A stretch of DNA of 64,000 bases from CAVTWY01 sp963738575 (GCA_963738575.1 CAVTWY010000001.1:682001-746000); one strand, 5' to 3'; shown: positions 24,469 through 33,558, counted from the first letter of the stretch. Notes: generated from the letters alone by a model not told the origin. Numbers and translations are program-made.

Positions 24469-25641
24469 TCACATCTTGCAGTTGACGGCGTACGCGTCGA
24501 CGTGGTCTTTGAGCGGGGTGGCCACCGTTTTCAGGCTGACGCGGTCTTTGGCGTCTTTGGCCACCTCAAAAATGTGCATGTCTTGCACCGGGAACTGGTT
24601 GGCACCAAACTTAAAGTTGCCGCGCACGCTCTTGAAATCAGCGGCTTTAAGCGCGGCGCGAAACGCGACTTTGTCAGCCACATTGCCCTTGACCTTGCCG
24701 ATGGCCGAGTCAAGCAACAACGCCGCATCGTAGCTTTGCGCTGCGTACTGCGAAGGAATGCGGTTGAATTTTTTCTCGAACTCTTCAACAAATTGCTTGT
24801 TGGCTGGGTTGTTGAAGTCGGGGCCCCAAAAGGTGCCCGAGATCACGCCCAAGGCAGCATCTTTTTGTGCTGGCAGGGTGGAGCCGTCCGTGGTGGATGT
24901 GGACAGCAAGGGGATTTTGCCGAGCAGGCCAGCTTGCTGGTATTGACGAACAAAGTTAACGCCCAGGCCGCCGGGATAAAAAACGTAGATGGCATCGGGT
25001 TTCTTGGCTGCAACTTGCGCCAGTTCGGCGGCGAAGTCGGGCTGGTTCAGCGGCGTGTAGATCTCGTCCACCACATTGCCCTTGTAAGCGCGCTTGAAGC
25101 CAGCAATGAAGTCTTTGCCCGCTTGGTAGTTGGGCGCCATGCCGATGACGGTTTTGTAGCCCTTGTCGGAGGCGTACTTGCCCACCACTTCGGCCTGGTT
25201 GTCGTTTTGCCAACTGGTGATAAACGCGTAGGGCGAGCACATGGCACCCGCGATGGGCGCAGGGCCGGCATTGGAGCCGATCAAAAACACGCCCTTCTCG
25301 GTGATGGGCTTGTGCACGGCCATCATGACGTTAGAGAAGGTGATGCCGGTGATGATGGGCACGTTTTCTTTTTCGATCAACTTCTGCACGATCTGCGTTG
25401 CCACGTCGGGCTTGAGCTGGCTGTCTTCGCGCAGGATTTGAACGGCCGTGCCACCGAGCTTGCCGCCGTTGCGCTCCACAACCATCATGAAGGCGTCGTA
25501 TTGGTCTTGCCCGAGGGCACCCTGTGGACCCGACAGCTCGGCCATGAACCCGATTTTGATTGGCGTTTGGGCCATGGTGGCGCCTGCGGCGACCAGCGCG
25601 CTGGCGGCCAAGAGAGACTTAAAAACTGCGGTATGGAACAT
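24469..25641 (-). CDS. ABC transporter periplasmic substrate-binding protein (LivK-like)
   Basis: A 390-residue type I periplasmic binding protein with a cleavable signal (FKSLLAASALVAAGATMAQ) and the start IKIGFMAELSGPQGALGQDQYDAFMM; later VIGMAPNYQAGKDF and the C-terminal DVHAYAVNCKM-like end. ATG 25641 has AGGAG eight bases upstream. It delivers substrate to the LivHMGF-like components encoded downstream. Its resemblance is to receptors annotated for branched-chain amino acids, amides or aromatic acids; the ligand cannot be read here. Confidence 0.88.
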   Translation of the reverse strand: MFHTAVFKSLLAASALVAAGATMAQTPIKIGFMAELSGPQGALGQDQYDAFMMVVERNGGKLGGTAVQILREDSQLKPDVATQIVQKLIEKENVPIITGITFSNVMMAVHKPITEKGVFLIGSNAGPAPIAGAMCSPYAFITSWQNDNQAEVVGKYASDKGYKTVIGMAPNYQAGKDFIAGFKRAYKGNVVDEIYTPLNQPDFAAELAQVAAKKPDAIYVFYPGGLGVNFVRQYQQAGLLGKIPLLSTSTTDGSTLPAQKDAALGVISGTFWGPDFNNPANKQFVEEFEKKFNRIPSQYAAQSYDAALLLDSAIGKVKGNVADKVAFRAALKAADFKSVRGNFKFGANQFPVQDMHIFEVAKDAKDRVSLKTVATPLKDHVDAYAVNCKM

Positions 25642-25738
25642 TAAGATCACTCCTGCAAAATGTGGGGGCAGTCTACTGCCGGGATGGTCGAATAAGGCAC
25701 GGGTTCTACCCAGGGGTTTTACCGGTGTTTGCTCGGCT

Positions 25739-26434
25739 TCAGCCATCGCCTAGCCACCGAACGGTTCGGGTGGCTCGGCATTGACTTGCTTCGATCAGCC
25801 TGGCATTGGGTTCGTCGATGTTGTCAACCCAGTCCCGAGCAGCTTCTGGGCTTCGGCCGTGGGCCACGTGGCGCGCCACCAGACGCGACAAGCGTGTGGG
25901 GTGATCAACGTCCAAATACCAAACTTCGTCAAGCAGCGCGGCGACGTCGGGCCACGGCGACTCATCCAGCAACAAGTAGTTGCCTTCAGTGATCACAACG
26001 GGCACGTCCGCCGATACGGCAATGCTGCCTGCAACAGGCTCCTCCATGGCTCGCTCAAACGCGGGTGCCCAAATGGCCGCGTCGCCAGGGCGCTGAGATC
26101 TGATTCGCTGCAGCAGGGCGACATACCCAGCCGCGTCAAAAGTGTCTGGTGCGCCTTTGCGGCCCGCGCGCCCCAACGACTGGAGTGCCGATTGGGCAAG
26201 GTGAAACCCATCCATGGGTACAACCGTGGTCGAGTCTGGTCGCGCGGCGTGAAAGGCCGCTGCCAGCGTTGATTTGCCAGCGCCAGGTGCACCCACCACG
26301 CCGATGATGCGTCGCACCCCGCTGCTCATGTGCTCATCCAGTGCGGTTAAGAGTTCGGCCGGCGGCAATGGGTGCTGGGTGTGATTCGTGTTCACGATGG
26401 TCGTGCGTTGTTGCATCGGCTCGCGGTGGATCAT
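25739..26434 (-). CDS. nucleoside/nucleotide (uridine/pantothenate) kinase-like protein
   Basis: A P-loop kinase of about 231 residues: Walker A VVGAPGAGKSTLAAAFH, then VVPMDGFHLAQSAL and GAPDTFDAAGYVALLQRI (substrate-binding lid typical of the uridine kinase/PanK/fructose kinase branch), APAFERAMEEPVAGSI and VVITEGNYLLLDESPW. Such proteins phosphorylate a sugar, nucleoside or pantothenate; the substrate is not determined. The start is uncertain (26434, 26416 or 26491), as none has a good ribosome-binding site. It diverges from the hydrolase at 26543. Confidence 0.8.
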   Translation of the reverse strand: MIHREPMQQRTTIVNTNHTQHPLPPAELLTALDEHMSSGVRRIIGVVGAPGAGKSTLAAAFHAARPDSTTVVPMDGFHLAQSALQSLGRAGRKGAPDTFDAAGYVALLQRIRSQRPGDAAIWAPAFERAMEEPVAGSIAVSADVPVVITEGNYLLLDESPWPDVAALLDEVWYLDVDHPTRLSRLVARHVAHGRSPEAARDWVDNIDEPNARLIEASQCRATRTVRWLGDG

Positions 26435-26542
26435 GGCCACACGCCCGGTGACTGCGGTTGGCCTTGGGACGAACCCGAGGGTGTTAAACACCGAGTGTCA
26501 CCTATGCTGGAGGATTCGCAACGCAAACCATAGGAGACTGGC

Positions 26543-27271
26543 ATGAGCGACATGTATGTACTGGTTCACGGTGCTTGGCATACGGGTGCCGAACTGGAGG
26601 CGACAGCGGCCCATATCCGCAATGCGGGGCACACGGTGCATTGCCCAACCCTTGCCGGCAACCGTCCTGGTGACGACCGCAGCAAAATCGGTCTCAACGA
26701 TGCTGCAAAGTCGCTGGCTGACTTCATCACACAGCACAACCTGCGCGATGTGCGTTTGGTAGGGCACAGTTATGGCGGCGCAGTGATTTCGGTGGCCCAG
26801 CAATGGGTGGCTGACCGCATCAAGCGCCTTGTGTATGTCAACGCGTTTGTGCCGTTGCCAGGGGAGTCGCTGAACGACCTGGTGCCACCCATGTACGTGG
26901 GCATGTTTGATCAAATTGCGTCGGCAAACAACGGCGCGGTGGTGCTGCCTTTTCCGGTTTGGCGTGAAGCGTTCATCAACGACGCAGACTTGGCGCTCGC
27001 CACCTCAGCCTATGAAAAACTCAATCCGCACCCGTACAAAACTTTTACTGACAAGGCTGAATTGAAGACGCCACTTCACGAACTGCAAGTTGGCAAAAGC
27101 TACGTTAACTGTGTGATGGACACGGCCCTTCCACACAGCCTTCCATGGCACCCCAGAATGTCAGAGAAACTGGGCCTGTTTCGTTACGTCGAGTGCTCGG
27201 GAAGCCACGAGGTGTGGTTTACCGACCCCGCCGCAATCGCCAAGGCAGTGATCATGGCGGGACGCGACTGA
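26543..27271 (+). CDS. alpha/beta hydrolase (esterase)
   Basis: A 242-residue alpha/beta-hydrolase. Oxyanion region VLVHGAWHTG, nucleophile elbow VGHSYGGAVI (Ser), and a C-terminal catalytic histidine in CSGSHEVWFTDP. The pattern resembles the plant salicylate/methyl-ester esterase-like group found in bacteria (MEPxHGxxGHSYGG). GGAG lies upstream of ATG 26543. It stands alone between a divergent kinase and the convergent CoA-transferase; the substrate is unknown. Confidence 0.82.
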   Translation: MSDMYVLVHGAWHTGAELEATAAHIRNAGHTVHCPTLAGNRPGDDRSKIGLNDAAKSLADFITQHNLRDVRLVGHSYGGAVISVAQQWVADRIKRLVYVNAFVPLPGESLNDLVPPMYVGMFDQIASANNGAVVLPFPVWREAFINDADLALATSAYEKLNPHPYKTFTDKAELKTPLHELQVGKSYVNCVMDTALPHSLPWHPRMSEKLGLFRYVECSGSHEVWFTDPAAIAKAVIMAGRD

Positions 27272-27313
27272 GCTCGTTGACGCGCACGGCCCCACCCTCG
27301 CAGGCAAGTGGGC

Positions 27314-28468
27314 TTACGACTTTCCGCGCTTGGGCGGCGGCATCCGGTAACTCGCGGGCGTTCGGCTTAACTTGATGGGTGAACCCACACCCTTGTACTG
27401 CTCCCCAATACTCACCACCATGCCGCGATGCGTGGTGTGTGCGTCACCAAGCGCCTGCTCTACGTTTTGAATCGGAGCGCAGGGCACGCCGGCTCGCACC
27501 AACGCATCGGCCAAAGCCTTGCAGTCAAGCGAGGCCATCAACGATTCAAGCGTGGCCTTGAGTGCCACGCGGTGCGCGCTGCGGTCACCGTTGGTGACAA
27601 AGCGGGGGTCGGCGGCGATGGTGGCGTCGCCCAGGTGTTGGCACAGGGTGGCAAATTGTTTGTCGTTGCCAACGGCCAAAAAAATCGGTTCGGTGCCGGT
27701 TGCAAAGGTGTCGTAGGGGCAGATGTTGGGGTGTGCGTTGCCACTGCGTTTGGGCTTTCGGCCGTCCAGAAGGTAGTTGGCAGCGTGGGGGTGCAGCAGA
27801 GAAATCCCGCAGTCGTAGAGTGCGGCTTCGACAAACTGCCCCAAGCCACTTCGCTCGCGCTCTCTCAAAGCAAACATGATGCCGATGACCGCATTGAGAC
27901 CCGTGACCACATCCACCACGGGCAGGCCCATGCGCAGCGGCTCGCCGCCGGCCTCGCCGTTGACGCTCATGATGCCGCTCAAGGCCTGGATGGCCGCGTC
28001 GTAGCCGGGCAGCCCGCCCATTGGGCCGTCAGCGCCGAAACCGCTGACGCGGCAGTGCACCAAGCGCGGAAACTGCGCATGCAGGGCCTCAAAGCCCAGC
28101 CCCCATTTCTCCATGCTGCCAGTTTTGAAGTTCTCCACCAACACGTCGGCGTCGGTCAGCATGGCCAGCAGCGCGGCCCGTTGCACCGGGTCGCCCAGGT
28201 CCATCGTGGCGCCGCGCTTGTTGCGGTTCAAGCCCAAAAAATACGACGCCGTGCCGTCGGCGTCGAACGGTGGGCCCCATCCCCGCGTCTCGTCGCCCTG
28301 GGGCGGCTCGATCTTGAGCACGTCGGCGCCGTGGTCGGCCAGGATTTGGGTGCAATACGGGCCGCCGAGCACGCGCGACAGGTCGATGACCTTGAGCCCG
28401 TGCAGGGCGCCAGGAGTGCCTGGCGCAGCGGCCGTGCTGCGGCGATCCATTGCGTCAGGGCTGTGCAT
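27314..28468 (-). CDS. CaiB/BaiF family CoA-transferase
   Basis: A 384-residue class III CoA-transferase. N-terminal VIDLSRVLGGPYCTQILADHGADVLKIE, then RGWGPPF and YFLGLNRNKRG; the catalytic aspartate fits GLPVVDVVTG, and the C-terminal half has CPYDTFAT and GVPCAPIQNV. It would move CoA between organic acids (formyl-CoA or succinyl-CoA transferase-like). It lies 16 bases after the aldehyde dehydrogenase stop and shares the minus-strand run that starts at benzoate-CoA ligase, so a role in aromatic acid activation or CoA recycling is plausible. Confidence 0.87.
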   Translation of the reverse strand: MHSPDAMDRRSTAAAPGTPGALHGLKVIDLSRVLGGPYCTQILADHGADVLKIEPPQGDETRGWGPPFDADGTASYFLGLNRNKRGATMDLGDPVQRAALLAMLTDADVLVENFKTGSMEKWGLGFEALHAQFPRLVHCRVSGFGADGPMGGLPGYDAAIQALSGIMSVNGEAGGEPLRMGLPVVDVVTGLNAVIGIMFALRERERSGLGQFVEAALYDCGISLLHPHAANYLLDGRKPKRSGNAHPNICPYDTFATGTEPIFLAVGNDKQFATLCQHLGDATIAADPRFVTNGDRSAHRVALKATLESLMASLDCKALADALVRAGVPCAPIQNVEQALGDAHTTHRGMVVSIGEQYKGVGSPIKLSRTPASYRMPPPKRGKS

Positions 28469-28484
28469 GCGTCGGGCCGTGTCC

Positions 28485-29915
28485 TCAACCCACCTGCGTC
28501 ACAAACTTGGTGTTGAGGTAACCGTCAAAGGTCTCGGTGCCGCCCTCGCTGCCGTAGCCACTGTCTTTGATGCCGCCAAACGGCGTTTCAGCAAGCGCCA
28601 GCGAGATGTGGTTCATCGACAGCATGCCCACCTCCAGGTTGTTTTGAATCTGCGTGGCGCTCTTGATGCTGCTGGTGAAGGCGTAGCCCGCCAACCCAAA
28701 CGGGAGCGAATTGGCGCGCTTGAGTACGTCGTCCAGCGACTTGAAGCGCACCATGCCTGCCACGGGACCAAAGGGCTCTTCGGTCATGAATTGGCTGTCT
28801 TCGGGCAAGTCGGCCAACACGGTAGGCGCAAAAAAGCTGCCTTCTTTGCCGAGCGCACTGCCACCCATCAACACCTTGGCGCCGCGGGCCTTGGCATCGT
28901 CCACAAAGCCTGCCACCGCTGTGACGCGGCGTGGCATGGCCAAGGGCCCCATGCGGGTGTCGGGGTTGGAGCCGTCACCCACCTTGATCTTGTCGGTTTG
29001 CGCCAAGAACGCCTCGACAAACTTGGCGTAGGCACCGTCTTGAACGTAGAAGCGTGTGGGCGCAATGCAAACCTGCCCGGCGTTGCGGAACTTGGCACCC
29101 GAAAGCAGTTTGGCAGCCACTTCGATGTCAGCGTCGTCGCACACGATCACGGGGGCGTGCCCGCCCAATTCCATGGTCGAGCGCTTCATCAGCGACGCGG
29201 TCAAGCCCGCCAGTTGTTTGCCCACGGGCACCGAGCCCGTGAAAGTGACTTTGCGAACGATGGGTGAACGGATCAAGTAATCAGAGACTTCGCCCGGCAC
29301 CCCCCAGACCACATTGAGGCAGCCCTTGGGCAAGCCCGCGTCGTGAAACAGCTGTGCCAGCGCCACCACGGCACTGGGTGTGTCCTCGGGACCCTTGATG
29401 ATGATGGTGCATCCCGCCCCAATGGCGGCAGAAATCTTGCGAATGGCTTGGTTGAACGGGAAGTTCCAAGGCGAGAACGCGGCCACCACGCCCACGGGTT
29501 CACGCAACACCAAGTTGCGCACGCCCGGTGTGCGGGCTGGAATGATGCGACCATAGATGCGACGGCATTCTTCGGCATGCCATTCGGCGTGCTCCGACGT
29601 CATGGTGACTTCGCCCACCGCCTCGGCCAAGGGTTTGCCTTGATCCAGTGTGATGTTGGCGCCGATGACTTTGGCGCGCTCGCGGGCCAATTCAGCCACT
29701 TTGCGCAAAATTTTGCTGCGGTCCACGGGCGACGAATGACGCCACGACTCAAACGCCTTTTGGGCAGCCGCCAGTGCCCTGTCCAGATCAGCGCGTGATG
29801 CGTGCGGCAACTTGCCAATCACTTGGTCGGTGGCTGGGTTGATGACGGTTTGTTCTTTGCGGCCGCCGCCGTCGATGAACTCGCCGTCGATGTAGAGACT
29901 CAGTTGGGGGTACAT
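28485..29915 (-). CDS. NAD(P)-dependent aldehyde dehydrogenase (succinate-semialdehyde dehydrogenase-like)
   Basis: A 476-residue ALDH with an intact active site: AFSPWNFPF (Asn), TFTGSVPVGK (NAD site), MELGGHAPVIVCDDAD (Glu) and FRNAGQVCIAPTRFYV (catalytic Cys), plus the C-terminal ETPFGGIKDSGYG. It is closest in pattern to GabD-type succinate-semialdehyde dehydrogenases. Start ATG 29915 follows from YPQLSLYIDGEFIDG, the usual ALDH beginning. It is in the minus-strand run from benzoate-CoA ligase and could oxidise 3,4-dehydroadipyl-CoA semialdehyde, the step given to BoxD elsewhere, though it is shorter and of a different ALDH subgroup than characterised BoxD. Confidence 0.87.
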   Translation of the reverse strand: MYPQLSLYIDGEFIDGGGRKEQTVINPATDQVIGKLPHASRADLDRALAAAQKAFESWRHSSPVDRSKILRKVAELARERAKVIGANITLDQGKPLAEAVGEVTMTSEHAEWHAEECRRIYGRIIPARTPGVRNLVLREPVGVVAAFSPWNFPFNQAIRKISAAIGAGCTIIIKGPEDTPSAVVALAQLFHDAGLPKGCLNVVWGVPGEVSDYLIRSPIVRKVTFTGSVPVGKQLAGLTASLMKRSTMELGGHAPVIVCDDADIEVAAKLLSGAKFRNAGQVCIAPTRFYVQDGAYAKFVEAFLAQTDKIKVGDGSNPDTRMGPLAMPRRVTAVAGFVDDAKARGAKVLMGGSALGKEGSFFAPTVLADLPEDSQFMTEEPFGPVAGMVRFKSLDDVLKRANSLPFGLAGYAFTSSIKSATQIQNNLEVGMLSMNHISLALAETPFGGIKDSGYGSEGGTETFDGYLNTKFVTQVG

Positions 29916-30000
29916 GGTTTGACCTTTAAAAATGGAGAGGTAGACGGGGCTTGGCTCGACCGAAAGCGGCAGCGCTATTTTCGCCATTGTCGCCAATGGG

Positions 30001-30828
30001 CTAAACCGGGCCCCATGGTGCTGGTTGGTCGCTGTGATGCGAGCCCAGAAACGCAACCACTGCGGCTATCACCTCATCAGGTTTATCCACGTGCGGCGAG
30101 TGCCCGCAACCGGGCAACGCCAGCAGCTGCGTTTGGGGCACGTGCTGGGCAATGCCCGTGATTTGTGCCATCGTTCCGTACGGGTCGTCATGGCCCTGGA
30201 TGGCCAGCACGGGGCAGGCAATGTTGCCAAGCAGTGGCTCGATCGTCCAAGCCCGAAACGCCGGATCCAGCCAAATGTCGCTCCAGCCAAAGTACGCCGA
30301 GTCGGGGTTGTCGTGATACGCGGCGAGCCGCGAGCGCAAGTTCGTTTGCAGGTAGGCGGTGCGCGTTTGTTGGATGCTGTGCAGCGAAATTTCTTCGACC
30401 ATGATGTGAGGCGCCAAGACGATGGTGCCCGCTGTCATTTGAGGGTACGACGCGGCGTATAGCAGGGCGATCGATCCCCCGTCGCTGTGGCCCAGCAACC
30501 AAGGTTTATCGCGCGTCGTATCGAGTTTCACGGCTTCAAAAAGTGCGGGCAACACCACCTGCGCTTGGGCGTGCATGAAATCGACGCCCCAAGCCTCGTC
30601 GCTTGCCCGCGGCGTGGAGCGTCCGTAGCCAGGGCGGGAGTACACGAGCCCACGCGCACCAACGCTTTGGCAAAGCCGTGTGGGGAAGCTTTTCCACATG
30701 GCGAGCGACCCCAAGCCTTCGTGCAGAAATACGAACAAGGGCTTGTTGGTTTGATGGCGTTCGATCCAGGCGTGCTCGACGCTGATGCGTCGACCGCCCC
30801 ATTCGATGGTGGCGAACTCGATGTTCAT
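30001..30828 (-). CDS. alpha/beta hydrolase associated with the box cluster
   Basis: A 275-residue alpha/beta hydrolase: VFLHEGLGSLAMWK (oxyanion), RPGYGRS, nucleophile LLGHSDGGSIALLYA (Ser), the acid in IQGHDDPYG and the histidine in PGCGHSPHVDKPD. It starts 16 bases after benzoate-CoA ligase, and hydrolases of this type accompany box clusters, where they are thought to act as lactonase or thioesterase clearing dead-end products; that is family knowledge, not proof. Start ATG 30828 (NIEFATIEWGG). Confidence 0.8.
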   Translation of the reverse strand: MNIEFATIEWGGRRISVEHAWIERHQTNKPLFVFLHEGLGSLAMWKSFPTRLCQSVGARGLVYSRPGYGRSTPRASDEAWGVDFMHAQAQVVLPALFEAVKLDTTRDKPWLLGHSDGGSIALLYAASYPQMTAGTIVLAPHIMVEEISLHSIQQTRTAYLQTNLRSRLAAYHDNPDSAYFGWSDIWLDPAFRAWTIEPLLGNIACPVLAIQGHDDPYGTMAQITGIAQHVPQTQLLALPGCGHSPHVDKPDEVIAAVVAFLGSHHSDQPAPWGPV

Positions 30829-30844
30829 CGGCGCTCGCGAACAC

Positions 30845-32419
30845 TCAAGGCAAGGCACGCAACTTGAAGCGTTGGATTTTGCCTGTGGCTGTCTTGGGCA
30901 AGTCAGCCACAAAATCAATGAAGCGTGGGTATTTGTAGGGCGCCAATCGGTCTTTGACAAACGACTTCAAGTCGGCTTCGCTGACGGTGTGGCCGGGCTT
31001 CAACACCACGAAGGCTTTGGTTTTGGTCAGCCCATCGCTGTCCTCTTTGCCGATCACGGCGGCTTCAAGCACGGCGGGGTGTTGCACCAGTGTGGCCTCC
31101 ACCTCAAACGGCGACACGTAGATGCCGCTGACCTTGAGCATGTCGTCACTGCGGCCAGCGTAGGTGTAGCTGCCATCGTCGTTGGCGGTGTACTTGTCGC
31201 CGCTCTTGGTCCATCCCCCTTGAAACGTCTCGCTCGACTTGGCACGGTTGCCCCAATACATCAGTGCCGAAGAGGGCCCCTGGATGTAGAGGTCGCCCAC
31301 CTCGCCAGCGGGCACGGGGTTGCCGTCGTCGCCTCGCAGCTCAACCACGTAGCCAGGCACGGGCCACCCTGTGGTGCCGTAGCGCACTTTGTTGGGCAGG
31401 TTGGACAAGAAGATGTGGCACATCTCGGTGGAGCCAATGCCGTCCACGATGTCGACGCCAAAGTGCTTTTTGAATCGTTCACCAATGTCGGCGGGCAGCG
31501 CTTCACCGGCGGACGAAACCAGGCGCAAAGCGAGGGCGTCTTGGTGGGGTAGGTTGGGGGAAATCAACATGCCGGCGAAGCCCGTGGGCGCGCCGTAAAA
31601 CACGGTGGGCTTGGCCCCCATGCCTCCCGTCCAACGATTGAAGGTGGCGTCGGGTGTGGGGCGCTCGGCCATCAGGATGGTGGTGGCACCCACGCTCATG
31701 GGGAAGGTTAGAGCGTTGCCCAAGCCGTAGGCAAAAAACAGCTTGGCGGCCGAAAAGCAAACGTCACTTTCGGTCAGGCCCAGCACGCCCTTGCCGTAAA
31801 GCTCCGCAGTCCAATACGCGTTGGCGTGGGAGTGCACGGTACCTTTGGGGCGACCCGTTGAACCCGACGAATAGAGCCAAAAGCCAGGGTGGTCTGGGCT
31901 CGTCGCGGCAGGTTTGCTTGAAGCCGTGTGGGCGGCAAGGAACGCCTCCATTTCCACCTCGGCGTCGTGCAAGGGTGCCAGTGGGTTGGAAACGATGACG
32001 GTTTGCAGTTCGTGCTCAGACTTGCTCATGGCGGCTGACAGGGCGGGCAGCAACGCACCCGAGACCAGGGCCACCTGCGCGCGCGAATGCTCGAGCATGT
32101 AGGCGTAGTCATCGGCCGTCAGCAGCGTGTTCACGGCCACCGGCACCACACCAGCATGCATGGCGCCCAAAAAGCTGACGGGCCAGTGATTGCAGTCGTG
32201 CATCAACAGCAACACGCGCTCTTCGCGTTTGACACCCAAGGCTCGAAGACCTGTGGCCATCCGACGCACCCGGTCGTTCAATTGGCCGTAAGTGAGGTGG
32301 CCCTGGTCGTCGATGAAGGCGTCTTTGTCAGGGCGAGCAGCGTTGAGCTTTAACAAATGCTCGGCCAAATTGAACCGGTCTCCGGGGGGCGTCACGTCGG
32401 TCGAGTTGGACTCAGTCAT
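30845..32419 (-). CDS. bclA: benzoate--CoA ligase
   Basis: A 524-residue acyl-adenylate-forming ligase. AMP-binding P-loop FWLYSSGSTGRPKGTVHSHANAYW, then KLFFAYGLGNALTFPMSVGAT, the motif SAGEALPADI, IVDGIGSTEMCHIFLSN, SGDKY, GRSDDMLKVSGIYVSPFEVE and catalytic lysine PKTATGKIQRFKLR. The pattern, particularly KLFFAYGLGNAL and GIGSTEMCHIFLSN, is that of benzoate-CoA ligases. GGAGACACTG precedes ATG 32419. It converts benzoate to benzoyl-CoA, the entry step of the box pathway, and is divergent from boxR across a promoter region that carries a TGCA-type operator. Confidence 0.92.
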   Translation of the reverse strand: MTESNSTDVTPPGDRFNLAEHLLKLNAARPDKDAFIDDQGHLTYGQLNDRVRRMATGLRALGVKREERVLLLMHDCNHWPVSFLGAMHAGVVPVAVNTLLTADDYAYMLEHSRAQVALVSGALLPALSAAMSKSEHELQTVIVSNPLAPLHDAEVEMEAFLAAHTASSKPAATSPDHPGFWLYSSGSTGRPKGTVHSHANAYWTAELYGKGVLGLTESDVCFSAAKLFFAYGLGNALTFPMSVGATTILMAERPTPDATFNRWTGGMGAKPTVFYGAPTGFAGMLISPNLPHQDALALRLVSSAGEALPADIGERFKKHFGVDIVDGIGSTEMCHIFLSNLPNKVRYGTTGWPVPGYVVELRGDDGNPVPAGEVGDLYIQGPSSALMYWGNRAKSSETFQGGWTKSGDKYTANDDGSYTYAGRSDDMLKVSGIYVSPFEVEATLVQHPAVLEAAVIGKEDSDGLTKTKAFVVLKPGHTVSEADLKSFVKDRLAPYKYPRFIDFVADLPKTATGKIQRFKLRALP

Positions 32420-32463
32420 CAGTGTCTCCAGGGCATGGGTCATGGTTGCGGCGCGCCAAAATA

Positions 32464-32477
32464 TGCAGTATTGTGCG
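32464..32477. promoter_or_regulatory. candidate BoxR operator in the bclA/boxR divergent promoter
   Basis: TGCA at 32464-32467 and TGCG at 32474-32477 are separated by six bases (GTATTG). Direct TGCA repeats spaced by six bases are the operator type reported for the BzdR/BoxR regulators of benzoate degradation. The site sits between bclA (start 32419) and boxR (start 32507), placed to control both. The second half-site deviates by one base. Confidence 0.55.
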
Positions 32478-32506
32478 CACATGAACTTTAGAACTGCGAT
32501 CTAGAA

Positions 32507-33481
32507 GTGTCAAGCACTATATTTCATGTTGATGGGCCAGTAGGTGAGGGCCTGGCCACCGCCACCGCTCGCGAGACCGACGATACCGGCACGATGGGCG
32601 CCGGTGAGTTGGCCAAGAATCAGTTTTTGGTGGCACTGGGCGACCGCGTCAAGGCGCTGCGTGCCCGCCGTGGCATGACGCGGCGAACACTTGCGCATGC
32701 AGCTGACGTGTCCGAACGCCACCTTGCCAACATGGAGTATGGGGTGGGCAATGCGTCCATTTTGGTGCTGCTCAACGTGGCGGGTGCCCTCCAATGCACG
32801 CTGGCTGAGTTGGTGGGGGACGTCACCACGACATCGCCCGAATGGTTGTTAATTCGCGAGCTGCTCGAAGGGCAAAGTGACACCACACTGAAGAACGTGC
32901 GCGTGTCCATCGCGCAGATGTTGGGCACGGGCAGCGCCGCCGCCAACAGTGAGCGGCGCTCGCGCATTGCTTTGGTGGGATTGCGGGGCGCAGGCAAGTC
33001 AACGCTGGGGCGAATGCTCGCCGATCATTTGGGGTACGCGTTTGTCGAAGTGAGCCGAGAGATTGAAAAACTCGCGGGTTGCAGCACGTCGGAGATCCAA
33101 GCGCTGTATGGGCAGAGCGCCTACCGTCGCTACGAGCGCCGCGCGATCGAAGAGACGATTCAGATCTACCCCGAGTCGGTAATATCAACACCCGGCGGAA
33201 TGGTGTCTGACGCCGCCACGTTCAATACCTTGCTGGCCCACTGCACAACGGTTTGGCTTCAAGCTGATGCCGAAGATCACATGTCGCGCGTGCTGGCGCA
33301 GGGCGACATGCGGCCCATGGCGGCCAGCCACGAGGCCATGGATGATCTGCGCGGCATTTTGGCGGGGCGTGCAGCCTTTTATGCCAAAGCGGACCACACG
33401 GTCAACACAAGTGCACAAGACCTTGCCGCTACGTTTGAAGCCCTCAAGTCCGTACTTGGTTCGCCACGTGACGACGCCTGA
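32507..33481 (+). CDS. boxR: BoxR-type transcriptional regulator (HTH plus shikimate-kinase-like domain)
   Basis: A 324-residue regulator with the two-domain layout of BoxR/BzdR: an XRE helix-turn-helix at about residues 45-105 (LGDRVKALRARRGMTRRTLAHAADVSERHLANMEYG) and a C-terminal shikimate-kinase-like domain (P-loop VGLRGAGKSTLGRML, then VEVSREIEKLAG, YRRYERRAI). The latter binds benzoyl-CoA as effector in characterised members rather than acting as a kinase. The start is uncertain: GTG 32507 or ATG 32594, neither with a clear ribosome-binding site. It lies at the head of the plus-strand box genes and between two sets of TGCA operators. Confidence 0.92.
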   Translation: MSSTIFHVDGPVGEGLATATARETDDTGTMGAGELAKNQFLVALGDRVKALRARRGMTRRTLAHAADVSERHLANMEYGVGNASILVLLNVAGALQCTLAELVGDVTTTSPEWLLIRELLEGQSDTTLKNVRVSIAQMLGTGSAAANSERRSRIALVGLRGAGKSTLGRMLADHLGYAFVEVSREIEKLAGCSTSEIQALYGQSAYRRYERRAIEETIQIYPESVISTPGGMVSDAATFNTLLAHCTTVWLQADAEDHMSRVLAQGDMRPMAASHEAMDDLRGILAGRAAFYAKADHTVNTSAQDLAATFEALKSVLGSPRDDA

Positions 33482-33514
33482 GCCACTGAAACTAGGGTAT
33501 TCACGCATAAAACA

Positions 33515-33558
33515 TGCATAAAAGTGCTTGTACAGATCTTGAAATGCATTATGATGCA
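33515..33558. promoter_or_regulatory. phased TGCA operator repeats upstream of boxC
   Basis: Half-sites start at 33515 (TGCA), 33525 (TGCT), 33545 (TGCA) and 33555 (TGCA): a 10-base period with the 33535 position lacking a match. The last pair is a perfect TGCA-TTATGA-TGCA. This is the BzdR/BoxR operator format (TGCA, six bases, TGCA) repeated on one face of the helix. It lies about 90 bases before the boxC start and would place boxC-boxB-boxA under benzoyl-CoA-responsive repression. Confidence 0.7.

Noticed and set aside
24229..25644. A 471-residue plus-strand open frame opposite the liv receptor gene
   Set aside because: Antisense to a complete periplasmic binding protein with signal peptide and ribosome-binding site; no start signal or domain of its own.
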